DNA of 64,000 nt from Lethocerus indicus (GCA_019843655.1 JACDQD010000005.1:7467575-7531574); one strand, 5' to 3'; positions 26,704 through 40,594 are shown, numbered from the stretch's first letter. Numbers and translations: made by a program. The notes: generated by a model not told the origin, from the sequence alone.

Positions 26704-29700
26704 GAGCAAGAAAAAAAGAATTTCATCCCGACCTATCCAAAAATCTGTAAAGGATCTACACAATTTGTGGCAATTTAATTCCCAGGATGGGATTTTGTTT
26801 TCACATACATTTTTCTGTATGCACATTCTAGGAATTCATTTGTCACATTTCATATATATTGTGCCCCTTTTTATCCTCAGTTTATAACCTACTTAAAAAC
26901 TTGCATTATTCATAACCACAGGACTGTTTTTTGAAGTATCATTATTGAGTATACAGTTGACACGTACTTTCCCCTGGTGCTCTCTATGTGGTTTGAGTAT
27001 ATACAAATTAATTTTATGAGGATATACATATGTGGTTAAGGTTAAAACAAATCTCATTTGGTATCTATGCATCAAGAAAACTATCTTGGGACTAAGCAAT
27101 AATACATTTATAATTCTCTTCCTTGTTAATTAGTCATAAAGTTTCAGTAACTGATTTGACAAACATTATAGATGTGCTGCATATTTTTTAATTGTTTTTT
27201 AGTATATGTTACAACATTTGCATATAGAGAATTAAAGTTCATGTGAGAGACTCCACTCTAAAAGAATATTTTTATTTGAACAGTTTTTGAAGAGCTGTCA
27301 GGTTTGGAGTCTGGCTTTGGATCTTGACTCTAACATCATTGGATACTCCCAATAACTTTTAAGTATTCTCTACATTATTCTAGAAATTACTAGTTGCAAT
27401 ACAAGACTTCCACCATTTACTCAGGAAAAAATGTAACCTCTATAACAATAGGGAGGGCTATTACCATTATTTATTTTGTAAAACCATATTGCCAATTTGT
27501 TGGTCAGACCACTTTCCTATTTATGCAGACAATTTTATTAGAATTTGTTAGCTAGGTGAGTTAAAGCATTGTTGAGAAGGATTATTCATTGATAACTTGT
27601 GAGGAGACTTTCATATCCAAGAGTACTTTGATGAAGGTATTTTTCCTTTGAGTTTTCTACTCAGGCATTTTAGACAACTATATGTTGGTTAATGTTTCAT
27701 TAAGTATAAGCTGAGATAAAACTGTAAACTAGTTAGTTTTGTATCCTTAAACAATTTGATGATTTGAATTTGTGTGTATAAGTGTAACACACTTATAACA
27801 AGGCTGAATAATCTGTTGACCTATATATATTAACAGATTGTTTGACAAAGGTGAGACCCAGATTTCTGGGCTCTGTCTTGTTACAAAAGCAGTAAGATGT
27901 TGATATGTGGGTCAATCATAAGTTTCCAGTTATTTGCATTCAAAATAAAAAATACGAAAATATTATTTGAATTTCAGAAATATTGATTTCTTGTTACATG
28001 TCAATAGAAAACAAAAATATTGCATGAACAACTAAACCTGCATTTGTGTTATGTTTATCAATTTTAATCTATTGTCTCCTATTAGATGTAAGTGCATAAA
28101 TGGGCACAAGTTGTCAATTGTGCTATATAGGAAACATTGACAAAAAATAGATGCAATAGCAAATTCATCCTTCAGGTCTTGGATACAAAGACTTTATTGC
28201 ATTTTGAAAGCCTTGAAAAAATTCAAGTATGTATTTTCTAATAAGACAACAATATATTCTATGTACCTCCTGTTTGCCAGGAAGGCCAAACAATAACATT
28301 TATAACTTGAAGCATCACATGTCTTCAGATGTGTGAAATTATGCTTATGCAGATAAAATCTGACCATAATGATATTGTTACACATATATCCATATAAATA
28401 TATGCTTTATTATCAACATTTCACACTTTCATATATTATTGTTAATGTTCAATATCTTTTTTAGATGAATCTTTCCTATTAATTTAGTTGTAATAATAAC
28501 CAGTGTACCAAATAGAATGACAAGGGCTATATTATATATCAGGTTTGTTTTATGCTGCCTATTTTAATTTCAATGTTTATTTCCATAATTTGTTATGTAT
28601 TTTGTCAATTTTCATGTTTAATTAAATATTTTTGTTTTGAAAATATATAAAACAAATAAAAAAAAATGCAAATATATAAAATGAATGTTAATTTATTGTT
28701 TTAAAATTATTTCTTCAGTATTGCTTTTTTATACACATCTGTGTTGTGAATTGGTGCATGAATATTTTTTACACAGTGTTCATGCATATTTTTCAAGGAC
28801 TACATACTTTTGTACCTAGCAAATAATCTGGAGTATTTTATCTTTTGTTCTGATTTCAGTCCTTGAAAAAATCAAAAGGAAGACATAAACACAATTTCAA
28901 AGCCTCATTTTGCTTTTAATTATACATAATTAATACACTCATTAATTTTTTTATGGAAATGAAAACAACATTGGAAATACTTAGTGTTTGCTATTTGATT
29001 TATTAATTTAGGAAACCTTTTTGCTGCCTGATATGTTCGTATAGAAATGCAGATATTGAGTTGTATTCAGCTATCACCATTTGTAACTTTGACTGCTTCT
29101 TTATACATATAAAGAAATTAAAGGAGAAAAAACTTGTGAGTTGGTATCTGTTATTCACCCGCCATATTTAATATGGTATGGTTTTAATTTTTAGTTATAG
29201 GTCAGAATATTCTCACATGCTAAAAGTGGGTTGGTACCAATTCATATTGAGAGGAACACAAGACAATAGTTACATTGTCGTTTGGAAGAAGTTTTCTATG
29301 GTTTTTTGCAGTTAAGAACTTTTGATAAAAATTCTGCTGAGCAAGTATTCACTGAAGGTTAGAATGTATGTACTATCAAGATTATCACAAAAAAGACTAT
29401 TATCTGTAAAACGTACTTCATGTAAACATGTTCAGGTTAACTGTCCTGTTTGACTACAGTACAAAATATTCTATTTGTTCAAAAATGATTGGTAAATTAA
29501 AATTAATTACTGTGGCAAACAACAATTGGATATTTTTGGATGAACTGAATCTATTTTTTCATTAAACTGGAACAGTATAAACAGTTTAACAGAATAACAG
29601 TGTTGTTCCATTTCAAATTTTAAAATTGGTATTATTCTATTACAGATAATTGACCATAGTGATAATTAACTTTGTCTAACTTCCAGAAAATTTTAAAAAA

Positions 29701-30624
29701 TTCAATTTAAAAAAATCATTTTAATATGGAGTCATACATTTCATAGCTTTTTGAATTGAAATTGGTGAGATGTTATAATGTCCCAGTATATCAACTCTTT
29801 CCGGTATAGCCGATTTCTTCTTTCTGGCCATTGTATACCCATTCGAGAGAATATATGTTCAGCAGATTAGATGGGACATCCTATCTGCAGCATCATTTTC
29901 TAGTATAGGACCAAATTAGCTGGTTGAGGCAGAAGATTGCTTTACTTCAAACTCTTGTGAACCATGTCAGGTTGTTACAAAATTTGTAGTTTTCTCCAGG
30001 TATGGCCCACCCACGGAATTTGTGTACGCTAGGCCCTATTGTTGAATTGTAAAAGTATTATTTTTGGAACTCAGGTAAAATGGCTATTGTACACCGATAG
30101 GGATACTGGTACAGGTTCAATTCATTGATATTTTTCGGGGGAATTTTTCACGAATTAAATGTTCTCGCGGGGGTTTCCACAAGAGGGGGGTCACGTAACA
30201 ATGTGAAGCCCCTAAAGGAAACAGGTAATACAATATAGTCTGAGCATACACCCGAATAAACGAAGAATAACAGAGAGTTTAGCCAAGTTAAGTTAAGCAA
30301 ATATATCCGTATTTTTAACAAACAAGATTTTACGAACATTTAGTATGCCTCCCTCCCGTCAGCTTTAGACATAAACCAATAGAATTATGTTTAATAGAGC
30401 CAATAATCGATAAAAGCGACTTCGGTTTCGATTAGCAACTAATAATAATCGTTAACAATTTATTTATTTATTTTAACAATTTATCTTTAAAATTGTACTC
30501 ATTACAGTACGCGGATCGAACAGTTCCGATAAAATGAAACGGTCAAAGCAATGACGAACCAACAGTCGAATTTAACTGGAGGGGAATAACTTTTGCCCTT
30601 GCAGTGTGGTGGAGGGGAGCCGTC
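26704..30624. other. Long gene-free interval
   Basis: About 3.9 kb with no supportable exon on either strand. It begins with the PPT2 3' UTR; where that ends is unclear, with AT-rich AATAAA-like sites scattered through it. Some short inverted repeats are present (for example around 27810-27845), but none looks like an RNA gene. The last 300 bp is CpG-richer and leads into the carboxypeptidase promoter. Confidence 0.5.
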
Positions 30625-30634
30625 TATATATAAA
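30625..30634 (+). promoter_or_regulatory. TATA box of the carboxypeptidase gene
   Basis: TATATATAAA lies about 30 bp upstream of an initiator-like TCACTG (30661-30666). It places the transcription start downstream of the first in-frame ATG (30606) and so decides the start codon at 30672. Confidence 0.75.
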
Positions 30635-30671
30635 GAGAGCGGGTGATACGGGGACTGCTCTCACTGGCAAG

Positions 30672-32063
30672 ATGTTGTTCGGTACACTTCTATTGTTTAC
30701 GTATTGGGCCGTCGGGGCCCACTGCCTGTTCGGCATCTACCCCAAGTTGAATCTCGGACCCATTCAAGGGCCCAACTACGGGCAGCCTCTCTTCCTCACC
30801 GAGTACATCGACTCCGGCAATATCACCATAGGCCAGCAAGCGGCCAAAGTACCACCGATCAAGGGCACCGTTGTCAGCTACGCTGGCTTCCTAACCGTCA
30901 ACAAAGTTTACAATTCCAACATGTTTTTCTGGTACTTCGAAGCGGAAAAGAACCCGGAGAACGCGCCGGTGGTGGTCTGGCTCCAGGGTGGGCCCGGAGC
31001 ATCCTCCCTCTACGGCCTATTCGAAGAGCACGGTCCGTTCTACGTGAAACAGAAACGAGGACTGAAAATGAGAGACCACTACTGGTCCCAAGTGCTGAAC
31101 GTCGTGTACATCGACAACCCTGTCGGCACGGGTTTCAGTTTCACGGACGACGACAAAGGCTACGCCAACAACGAGCGAGACGTCGGTCGGGACCTCTACA
31201 ATGCCGTCGTTCAGTTCCTCCGACTGTTCCCAAAACTGCAGAACAACGATTTCTATGTGGCCGGCGAGTCTTACGGGGGAAAATACGTCCCCGCCCTCGC
31301 CTACACTATTCACGTCCAGAATCCACAAGCCAGCCTCAAGGTGAACCTTAAGGGGATCTCCATAGGCAACGGGCTGTGCGCACCCGAGTACCAAATGGCC
31401 TACGGTGATTACCTCTACCAGATTGGGCTCATCGACACCATAGCCAGGTACGATTTCAAGACGAAAGAGGCCAAGATCAAAACGCTGATCCAACAACAGA
31501 ACTACGTCGCCGCTTTTGAAGCGTTCGACGAACTCCTCAACGGAGACCTGACCCCCTACGGGACCTACTTGTACAACACGACAGGCTACAAGTTTTATTT
31601 CAACTTTCTCCACGAGAAGGACTACAGCCCTTACGGGGACATGGGCCAGTACCTCCAGAAAGACTTGCTCCGCAGGAGTATACACGTCGGCAATCTCACT
31701 TTCCACACAGACTTGACGGTGGAGGCACATTTGAAAAACGACGTGATGCAATCGGTCAAACCTTGGATCGAAACGTTGCTGGAGAACTACCGCGTTCTTA
31801 TATACAACGGACAGCTGGACATTATCGTTGCCTATCCTCTAACGGTGAATTTCCTGCAGAATCTCAAGTGGAGCGGGGCCAGCACGTACAAGACTGCGAC
31901 CCGGAAGCCTTGGTTCGTGGGAGACCAGTTGGCCGGCTACAGCAAGACGACCAAAGGCTTTACGGAGGTCCTTGTCAGGAACGCTGGTCACATGGTGCCT
32001 ATGGACCAGCCCCTCTGGGCACTCGACTTGATAATGCGGTTTACTTCAAACAAACCCTTTTAA
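30672..32063 (+). CDS. Serine carboxypeptidase, CPVL/vitellogenic carboxypeptidase-like (S10)
   Basis: Secreted or lysosomal exopeptidase removing C-terminal residues. A single exon of 463 aa. The frame is open from 30606, but the TATA box lies between that ATG and 30672, and translation from 30672 begins with a good signal peptide (MLFGTLLLFTYWAVGAHC). S10 features: VVWLQGGPGASS (oxyanion region), the nucleophile GESYGG with Ser200, Asp383 in NGQLDIIVAYP, and His440 in NAGHMVPMDQP, so the catalytic triad is intact. NIT, NTT and NLT sequons suggest glycosylation. It is intronless and much more GC-rich than its surroundings, as expected of a TATA-driven, strongly expressed gene such as a gut or gland digestive enzyme (inference), or of a retrocopy. 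Family assignment is firm; the physiological role is not. Confidence 0.93.
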   Translation: MLFGTLLLFTYWAVGAHCLFGIYPKLNLGPIQGPNYGQPLFLTEYIDSGNITIGQQAAKVPPIKGTVVSYAGFLTVNKVYNSNMFFWYFEAEKNPENAPVVVWLQGGPGASSLYGLFEEHGPFYVKQKRGLKMRDHYWSQVLNVVYIDNPVGTGFSFTDDDKGYANNERDVGRDLYNAVVQFLRLFPKLQNNDFYVAGESYGGKYVPALAYTIHVQNPQASLKVNLKGISIGNGLCAPEYQMAYGDYLYQIGLIDTIARYDFKTKEAKIKTLIQQQNYVAAFEAFDELLNGDLTPYGTYLYNTTGYKFYFNFLHEKDYSPYGDMGQYLQKDLLRRSIHVGNLTFHTDLTVEAHLKNDVMQSVKPWIETLLENYRVLIYNGQLDIIVAYPLTVNFLQNLKWSGASTYKTATRKPWFVGDQLAGYSKTTKGFTEVLVRNAGHMVPMDQPLWALDLIMRFTSNKPF

Positions 32064-34306
32064 TTAATACATTTTCACGCATCTTTCATTTTATTTCGTA
32101 TCTCGCAAAAATTCTAGCTTAACCGTTAGTTATAGTTTAAATGAGATAGATAAATATACACCCGTAATTGAAGGCTTATGTATGTATTTATACTATCTAT
32201 TGCTAACTACATTATATGAAACTTTCATGTTGAAAGTGCCCGAAGTTACTCCAACAATACAGCACACTAGTGGATTTTTCTCTGATAGGTCCGTAGATAA
32301 TTGTGATTTCAGGGAATACCGAAAAACGAAACTAATGTAAATATTCTTTTTTTATTGTCTTTCGGACTATAACAGTATGTATATAATTTTTTTCTTTCTA
32401 AATAGTTCTTACCTGATTAAATATATTCTTATACGAAACCTTTCGACTGTACGAAAAGCGTTAGTTGGTAAATTAAACTTTGAACCTTTTAAAGTTTTTC
32501 TTTTCAATCTCATTGTTTTACCTATTGCAATGATGCATCTCTAGTTTAACCAACATACCGGACAAGATAAATATTCCTGGCATTGGTGCTCATAAATCAA
32601 CAAACGAGCTGCAGCTGGCTGAGGCCCTCCCACGTGTTCCTCATCACTGACCATTTTCATTTCAGCGTTAATTGTCCTAACTGTGCAATCGTCACTGTTA
32701 AAGCGTTGTCGATCGTTGTTCGTACCACTTCTTTTCAGATTTGTTCTAAGACGAAATTTTAATTTATAATTTTATCCCACAGAAAAATAAAATCAGAATA
32801 ATGAATTGAGTATTGCTCTTCATACGCTAATAATTTATGAACCAAGGACGTTGAATCGCGGCAGCTTGTCTAATCATTATATCAAATTATGTATTATTAT
32901 GTTATTCGGTGTTGTCTCGTTAACAAAGCATTTTGATAGTTCCGACCGTACAAACTACAATGTTCTCGGATATCACGAGATACTCAGACTAGCCATCATT
33001 AGTCGATAAAAGATGAATATTTTTCATGATTAATTTAAATAACAAAATTTATTCCGAACGCGAAGTATTCAATTGTATCATTTTATACAACTGTAAATAG
33101 AATTATTATAAACGTTTTGTTTTAATCAGTAATGAACAATATCTTTCAGTGGACAGATTAATTTTGAGTTCATTAGTCGGGTCAAATTTAATCATCTGAA
33201 AGGTCAAGAAATGCCTCTCAGTTTCAAACATTATCGTTCCCAAGGGGCAATAAACGAGGTAAATCTTTTACTATTCAATAATAATAAGAATTATTAAACA
33301 ATTATGTTTGGGATTCTCTGCTTCCACTTGCCACAACCTGTACACTTTTAAATTGTATTAGTAAGCTAGTATTAAGAGTTTAACTATTATTAGAGGTGTT
33401 CAGGTTGTATAAGTTATTTTGAGGTGGTAATACAACCACAAAAGACATTAAAAGAAAAAATAATTACAATGTATTTGACTGAATACAATATATCTTAATA
33501 CATTAAGAAAGATACAAAGCTGATAGTAGAAGGCAACTGGTGGCTACCCTCTACGAAATTAGAGACTTCCTGATTAGTTATGTGTAATTTTTTACATTCC
33601 CTCCATCGCTTTATTGAAGAATATAACATAATTATTGGGTGATTTTGGTATCACTTTATCAGTTTATTCTCTCATGTATTATGTTCTTGTTTTTGTTATT
33701 GAATGTTTCCATATTTTTACCTCGATTGATTTGTTTTAACAAACTACGTTTCTTGCAGAACGGATAATGTGGTTAGCGAGTTTGGTTGTTTGTTTCTTCT
33801 TTATGGCCTCTGTGTATCCTTTAAACCTGTCCATTATTTTTCTTCCCGTCTGCCCGATCTAAAGATCAAGATAAAAAAAAGCGGTTGAAAGAACTCATAC
33901 AGAGAGTGAAATATAGTGCATGATCAAACTTCGCTAACCATATTATCCGATCGGTATGGAAAAAACGTAAGCACTTCTTTGAAACTGGAATCGTGCCGGG
34001 CTCCGAAAAAAGAATTTTCGGAAATCATGTGAAACGGAATCCGTATTCGAGGTGTTACACTGTAACGTGCTTTTTAACAGGTTTAGTTTCTATTAATCTT
34101 ACATCAACTCGGATTAGACATTCTATGTTTTGTCTTATTTCAACCGCTTCTAGAAGCGGTGCGAATAATTATTGAATATTGTTGGCATTGCTGATCGTGT
34201 CAAGGAGTAATATTGTAACAGCATCGAAACCTCCGTACCGCCTTACCGACGTTTTGCCGAATCACGTGGTCCGTTCACTTGCTGTAATATCTTCGCACTT
34301 CGTAAG
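32064..34306. other. Spacer between the carboxypeptidase gene and Grwd1
   Basis: No gene recognised. An imperfect inverted repeat (about 33757-33786 against 33922-33955, sharing GGATAAT.TGGTTAGCGA) flanks about 135 bp and may be a small foldback element. A further pair, AGCGGTTGAAA (around 33880) and its complement (around 34137), lies nearby. Confidence 0.4.
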
Positions 34307-37300
34307 ATGGAAACGAACGTTGAAGAGGAAGATGTGGAAATGAAGGAACCGCAGCCGGAGAAAAGTAAGAAGGTGAAGAGGTCCGTCTATTTGCCCGGCA
34401 GGGCGTTGAAGAAGGACGAAGAGCTCGTCTGCGACCCTTCGGCATATCTTATGCTTCACGAGGCTCAAACAGGCAGGTTATTTAATTTCCCTATTTGTGT
34501 AGACGTCGTGCCATTAAATTTTGTTTGTACGCGATGAAGTCGTATTGTATTTTATCGGCGGTTTGAGTCATTTGTGATAGGCCACTGTAACATCTCGAAC
34601 AATGATTTTCTGTCCTCACTGTGTACTGTGCTACTAAAGTACATCTGTCTACAGACAGTGGGCAACACTAGAAAATAACAAAAAATCCGCGAAATTCAAA
34701 TACACACTACTGAACAGCTTTTGAAAAAATAAATTATGTAGAATTGGTGCAGACCTCACAAAGAGCTACTGATAACTGACACTAGAGGAACAGGTAACAA
34801 ATATACAACAAAATAATGGCTAAATGCCCTTTGTAAATATATGAAATACAAAATAGGATGAGAGACTAGAAATAAATGATTTAAATGTAGACTGTCACAT
34901 TATCTTCTATTGTCTTAATGAAATTTATTTTTAATTTAGGATTCCTAACAACTACCATGATTATTTGGAATACCATTATTTTTGTTCATAATTATGTCAT
35001 TTACATTTGTTTATAATTATTTCTTCTATAATAGCTTTTTTTATTAGCTACAGTACATATATTATCATATGAATTATCCCATAAGTGTTTATTTCTGTGT
35101 AAGACAGAAATTAACAGTTATTATTAACACTTCCAGTTAATAAAAAAAGGAATGCAAAATGAATACCAGAACAAGTTAATAGTCAATCATTAATGACTTA
35201 TGACATGTTTTATTCCTTATTGTATTCATTCCGTATTTTTTTGCCCCATTTTTCAAACATGAACTAAATCTAGTTAGTAATTGACTCCCTTCAGTTTCCA
35301 GATATTTTTTGTATTTACAAATGGAATTTACTTATTAATGCATATTATGAAATTAAAATATCTGATGTATATTATATAGTATAGCAGCTTGAATGATTAT
35401 TTTTATATTTTAAAAATTAATAATGAAATATATTGAATATTTTGGACTTTCTGAATAAATATAAAAATAATTAAACAAGCCAAACACACCATGTAGTACA
35501 CTCGGGGTAACAAATTGAAGAAAAAACTTGTATTTTCTTTGTTCAGGAGCCCCATGTCTGAGTTTCGATATAATCTCCGATGATTTGGGTGAAGGACGTG
35601 AAAATTTTCCTCACACCGCCTATGTTGTTGCTGGAACACAGGCCGAACGAGCTAACGCAAACAGCGTTATAGTTATGAAGGTTTGTTCAACATTATTCCC
35701 TCTTGTTGTTATTTGTTTCCACAAAATTTGAAGGCAGTATCTTACCTTAAAGTATCTACGTGGATTATGAATAAGTAATGCATAATATATTGTCATATAT
35801 TGCACTAATATAGACAGATTGCCTTTGTGCACCAGGTATTGAGTGAAATGTCTGTAACGGAATTCGCACTTACAAAAATAAACCATTTAATAATCTTGTG
35901 CAGGTCTCAAATTTGCACAAAATGAAACAAGAAGACAGTGAATCGGATGAAAGTGACAGCGATAATGACAGTGAAAATGAAGATGAAGGAATGAGTAAAT
36001 CGCCTAGGATGGACAATGTGCTGATTAAACACCATGGATGTGTTAACAGGATACGGGTGAGTTTAGTTGGGGTTGACACAATATTAGTTTTCTAGATATA
36101 TCATGGGAAATACCCAACATTTCTAGTATCTCATTTTAATCTTTAAATTCGAGAGGGAGATCATAACTACATTGTACTCATTAGAGTTTAGTTAGTTCCT
36201 GAATGACTTGAATGCTTGACATGAAAATTGGAATTATAAGGCACCACTCTACCCCAAATCAATAGATCAATATTGAGGCATGTTCCTTTTATATTTTAAT
36301 CTTTAAAGTTCATATGCTATGAATTTGAAAATTATAGAGAAAAGATTTTCACTGTGAAAACGTTTTAATGTTCTAGTCTATGCTCTCCTCTGAGCTACAA
36401 GGTCTTGACTCCAACATGATATTATCTGTGCCTTTTCCTCTCAACCTACTCTTGGTTTAACCCTTTTAGCACCTTCTAACGTGCTGTCAGTATTCAAAAA
36501 CCGTCAAAGTTTTCATAGAGACACAATTAGCAGTAGACAATTTTATCAGTTTTGTTGATACCTTTTTGAAAAAATTATACCCTGTTACGAACATAGATGA
36601 CGCAGAAATAGCGCGAATTATTGACGAGTTGGATGTAACTGAAGAACATGGTCTCAGTGATGAGGATGAGCAATTATTTGCGCCAAGCCGTCGGTGTCAT
36701 CGCAGAATATATAGCGATAGTTAGTCTGGCGAAGAAGAATCGCAAGATGAAGATAACGAGAGTGATAGTGACGAATCTCTGATGAATTTCAGAAAAGTAA
36801 ATGTGGAAAACGATATCCAATATAACCCGCGCCCACAATTTTTGGATATTACTGGCCCTAAACATATGCCACCGAACATATCGAAACCAATATAGTATTT
36901 CAATTTATTTTGCTGCTTTTTATATTTTGTAAATATCCCTTCTACTTTTGTTTTTACGAGCATTTTTGCAAACCTCTGCAAATTCGCCGATTCGGCCCGG
37001 TATTCTTCGCTTAGGCACGTTCTTTCGCCGGTACTAAAAGGGTTAAGAGTGGTGGTGTTATTTCTAAACTTTATATCAAGGAACCAGTTCTTGGGTACAA
37101 TTACTGAATTAGAATTTTGCCGTTAGATAAAGAATCTGAAATAAACAGGTGTTCAGGTGTTCCTCCGTAATACTAACCTGGTGGTCAGTAGTGAGCTTCT
37201 TTATGGTACTGTATTTTTGTGTTGAATATTACTTGTAGAAGATAGTTTTTGATTTTTTGGAGGGAATCTGATTGGTTAATTAAATATTTATTAATCCAGA

Positions 37301-40300
37301 AGGGGAAGTTAAATTATTGTTAGAATTGTGTTAGAATTATTGTTATTGATATTTTAGAATTAAGTACATTGTATGTGACATTCAAGGTTGTCATAAAAAC
37401 ACATAAGAAATATATATTCGCAGTGTTTTTTTTATTCAGTTTTAATCTGATTGTCTTATCTGAACTGATCATTATACCTGGTTTTAAAACCTGAGATTCA
37501 TAAAAATCAATATAATTGGTCTTGCAATTATGAATTTGTTTTGATTTTCAATTTTTGTCTTGCAGGCTGCTACAGTTCAGGGGAAGAAGTTAGCAGCTGT
37601 CTGGTCAGAAATGGGAAAAGTGACTTTACTCGATCTTGCATCACAACTTAAAGTCATCGATGACCCTTCAGTTCAGACAAAATCAAAAAAGGGACCAGGT
37701 GAACCTATTAAACCATTATTTGTGTTCACTGGACATCTTGGTGAAGGTTACGGAATAGACTGGTGCCCTACTGAACCAGGTGCTTATGTTTGAATTAACA
37801 AATTTTTTTAAATTTAAGGATTATAAGTATTTTGGTTATATCTCCTATTTTATTTGGGTGCACATATACAAATATCTGAATGTAGAATATATTTACGGAA
37901 AATACATTATAAAGAATTATTGTACATAATTACAGAGGAATACATTACAGTACAGAACATACATTACAAAAGAATTATTTTTTAAAACTTAATTTTGTGT
38001 AAATTATTAATCTATTATCATACATGAGATGTTAATTTCAAATATGCTATACTACTTCTATCTTCTTGCTATCTTCAGTAACATTCTGTCATTAGATTAA
38101 TAGGTGTTCATCATATACAGTGAAATCGTACTTATCTGTTTATCACTAGCTGATAAATATGTTGTCAGCATATACAGTTAACCTAATCATTTGCTATAAA
38201 GTCTTGGTTATGAAGATTTTATCTTGGCTGACTGCAGTCAAAAGATAAAAGGGTAATCACTTTTCAAGAATTCGTGATACTGTTTATCATATCGCAATAA
38301 TATAAACAAAACAAAAAAAAAACAAAAACAATCATATTCATAATCAAATCCAATATGAAATTATATTGCTTATAGAGTAATTTGTTGTTTTGTGCATGAG
38401 AGATTCATTTGAGTCATTCTTTTTAATATAGAAAATATAAATATTTAAAATTTCCAATTGTTAATCCTAGCTCTAGACTGAATTTTCATTCATTTACCAA
38501 TTTGAATTTCCAATTGTATAACTTTTATTTATTTTTTATTTCCAATTCTTGACATGACTGTTGTTTCATTTTACTCATTTAACAAAACAAATCTTATAAT
38601 TGTATCTAATCTCTTCCAAACATTTATTAATAGAACAATGGCAAAAACCAAATTAAGAAGGGTTCCTCCAATCTGATTTAACCATATTAACCATTTATTC
38701 AGCTTGTGTGTTATATTGGTTTTGAACTTTGTCCATAACATCCTGTGGGTTATTTAGATATAAATCCTCAAAGATTGATGTCAATATTTGCTTTTTTCCA
38801 ATTCTGTCTATTGTCATATATGATTTAAATGACCTATTCACTGAACATGTTTTCTTTTCGGAAGGAGTACTGGCGACTGGTGATTGTAAAAAGAATATTC
38901 ACATTTGGACACCAACCGAATCAACATGGAAAGTTGACCAGCGTCCCCTGCTGGGTCACACTGCCTCTGTTGAAGATTTGCAGTGGTCACCAAGTGAAAG
39001 ACATGTATTAGCCTCTTGTTCTGTTGATAAAAGGTTTGAATTATACAAAATTTCTACATCTATCTATCTATCCATCTACTTCTTAAAATGTTGGTATCAA
39101 TTAGCCCCCTAATTATTCAAATAGAAAATGCTAAGAAATAGAAGCTTTCATGGAACTTAAATCATAACTAAAGTCCTAATTCATGACAAATAATCAAGTC
39201 TAATAATATATGAATTATCATAATTATTTCCTTTACATTTCATGAATAATTATGCTCACGAATTAAAGAGAATATTGCATCAATGTTAACTTGTTACTTG
39301 TGAAATTCCTACTTGCAACTAAATGAAGTTTGATTTCATAATTTCTTCACTACATTGTCAAATTGTTGTTGTAATGTTTAGTCTTGTTCTTTGTTGACCA
39401 GCTTGAGGATTTGGGATACACGGCTGTCAGGGTCACAGGCGTGTAAGCTGACAGTGGAAAATGCACACGCAAGTGATGTGAACGTCATTAGCTGGAACCG
39501 AAAAGAGCCTTTGATCGCGTCGGGTGGTGATGATGGCTTCCTTTACATTTGGGATTTAAGAAATTTCCGAGTGAGTCTCTCTGTTAATATAGTAAATAGT
39601 ATAGTTAAAATACATTTTAACTAGCAGTTAGAGCACCCTGCTGTTTGATTGTGAAATCTATTTGGTGCTTCCTATTCATCTATTCATTGTTACTTCCACC
39701 TTTCGTTATAACAATTACTTGAATTGTGAGAGTATAAGGAATGATGAAGAAGTATAGAAGAAAGTGGAAAGAGAGAAAATAACAGTTTTAAATGTGTTTT
39801 TGTGCCAGACCGGTGAAGCTGTGGCCACACTGAAACACCACCGGGATTATTTAACAAGCTTGGAGTGGAATCCTCACGAGAGCTCTGTGTTGGCCTCCAG
39901 TGGAGCTGACAATCAAATTGCAATATGGGATCTGGCCGTTGAGAAAGATGATACTGTTCCAGAAACTGAAGAAATTAAGGTATTTATTTTTACCCACATA
40001 TTTTAATTAATAATTGTATAGTGTGGCTAAAGCAATTAAAAAACATTTTTTATTTATACATTTACTACCTTTCATTTGAGTATGAAAAATTGTTGTTCTT
40101 GCTAAGGAAATAAAAATGTGTACCCTGGGTGTTAGTTAAGATATAGGCAGTCTATGTTATGATTTTGGTTTAAATATACTTAATATTTTGCTTATTGTAC
40201 ATTTATTTACTTTTTGCAAAATATATATATAATTGTAAATTTTCCTTTCAATTTCATCACTGTTGCATTTTGAATATATTATTTCAACTATGGCAGTATG

Positions 40301-40594
40301 GCTTAGGTTTCGACAAAGCCCGGTACTGAAACATGTGTGTGCTTAGGACCATATAAGGCAATTGAAGAAGAAAGAGGGAGTGATGATGTATACAAGATCT
40401 CGAAATGTAAGTTTTACAGTGTCTATAGTATTAACTATATTTTTTATGTTAAACAGGACCTACCGCCACAACTGCTTTTCATTCATCAGGGACAGACAGA
40501 TATAAAAGAATTGCACTGGCATAGACAGATTCCGGGCATGATGATCAGCACAGCCAATACTGGTTTTCATTTCTTCAGGACAATTAGTGTTTAG
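34307..40594 (+). CDS. Grwd1: Glutamate-rich WD repeat protein 1 (Grwd1/Rrb1)
   Basis: Nucleolar WD40 histone/ribosomal-protein chaperone needed for 60S assembly. Eight exons: 34307-34472, 35547-35680, 35904-36056, 37566-37779, 38865-39033, 39402-39570, 39809-39979 and 40457-40594, giving 1314 nt and 437 aa (human 446). Seen: an acidic N-terminus, [32 protein letters not shown], an acidic Ser/Asp/Glu stretch in exon 3, [46 protein letters not shown] repeats ending IWDTR, IWDLR and IWDLAVE, and the C-terminus FFRTISV identical to human. Intron 1 uses a GC donor (CAG|GCAGGT); the other introns are GT-AG. Intron 3 holds a piggyBac remnant. Confidence 0.96.
36461..37042 (+). mobile_element. Truncated piggyBac-like element
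   Basis: Bounded by TTAA on both sides (36457-36460 and 37043-37046), with 13-bp terminal inverted repeats CCCTTTTAGCACC / CCCTTTTAGTACC. The inside encodes, with stops (for example TAG 36722-36724), the acidic N-terminal part of a piggyBac transposase followed by the typical [14 protein letters not shown] motif. The DDD catalytic domain is missing, so this is a dead internal-deletion derivative in Grwd1 intron 3. Confidence 0.85.

Noticed and set aside
30704..31751. Long open frames in other frames of the carboxypeptidase exon
   Set aside because: Shadows produced by GC-rich codon use; only frame 30672-32063 has family motifs.
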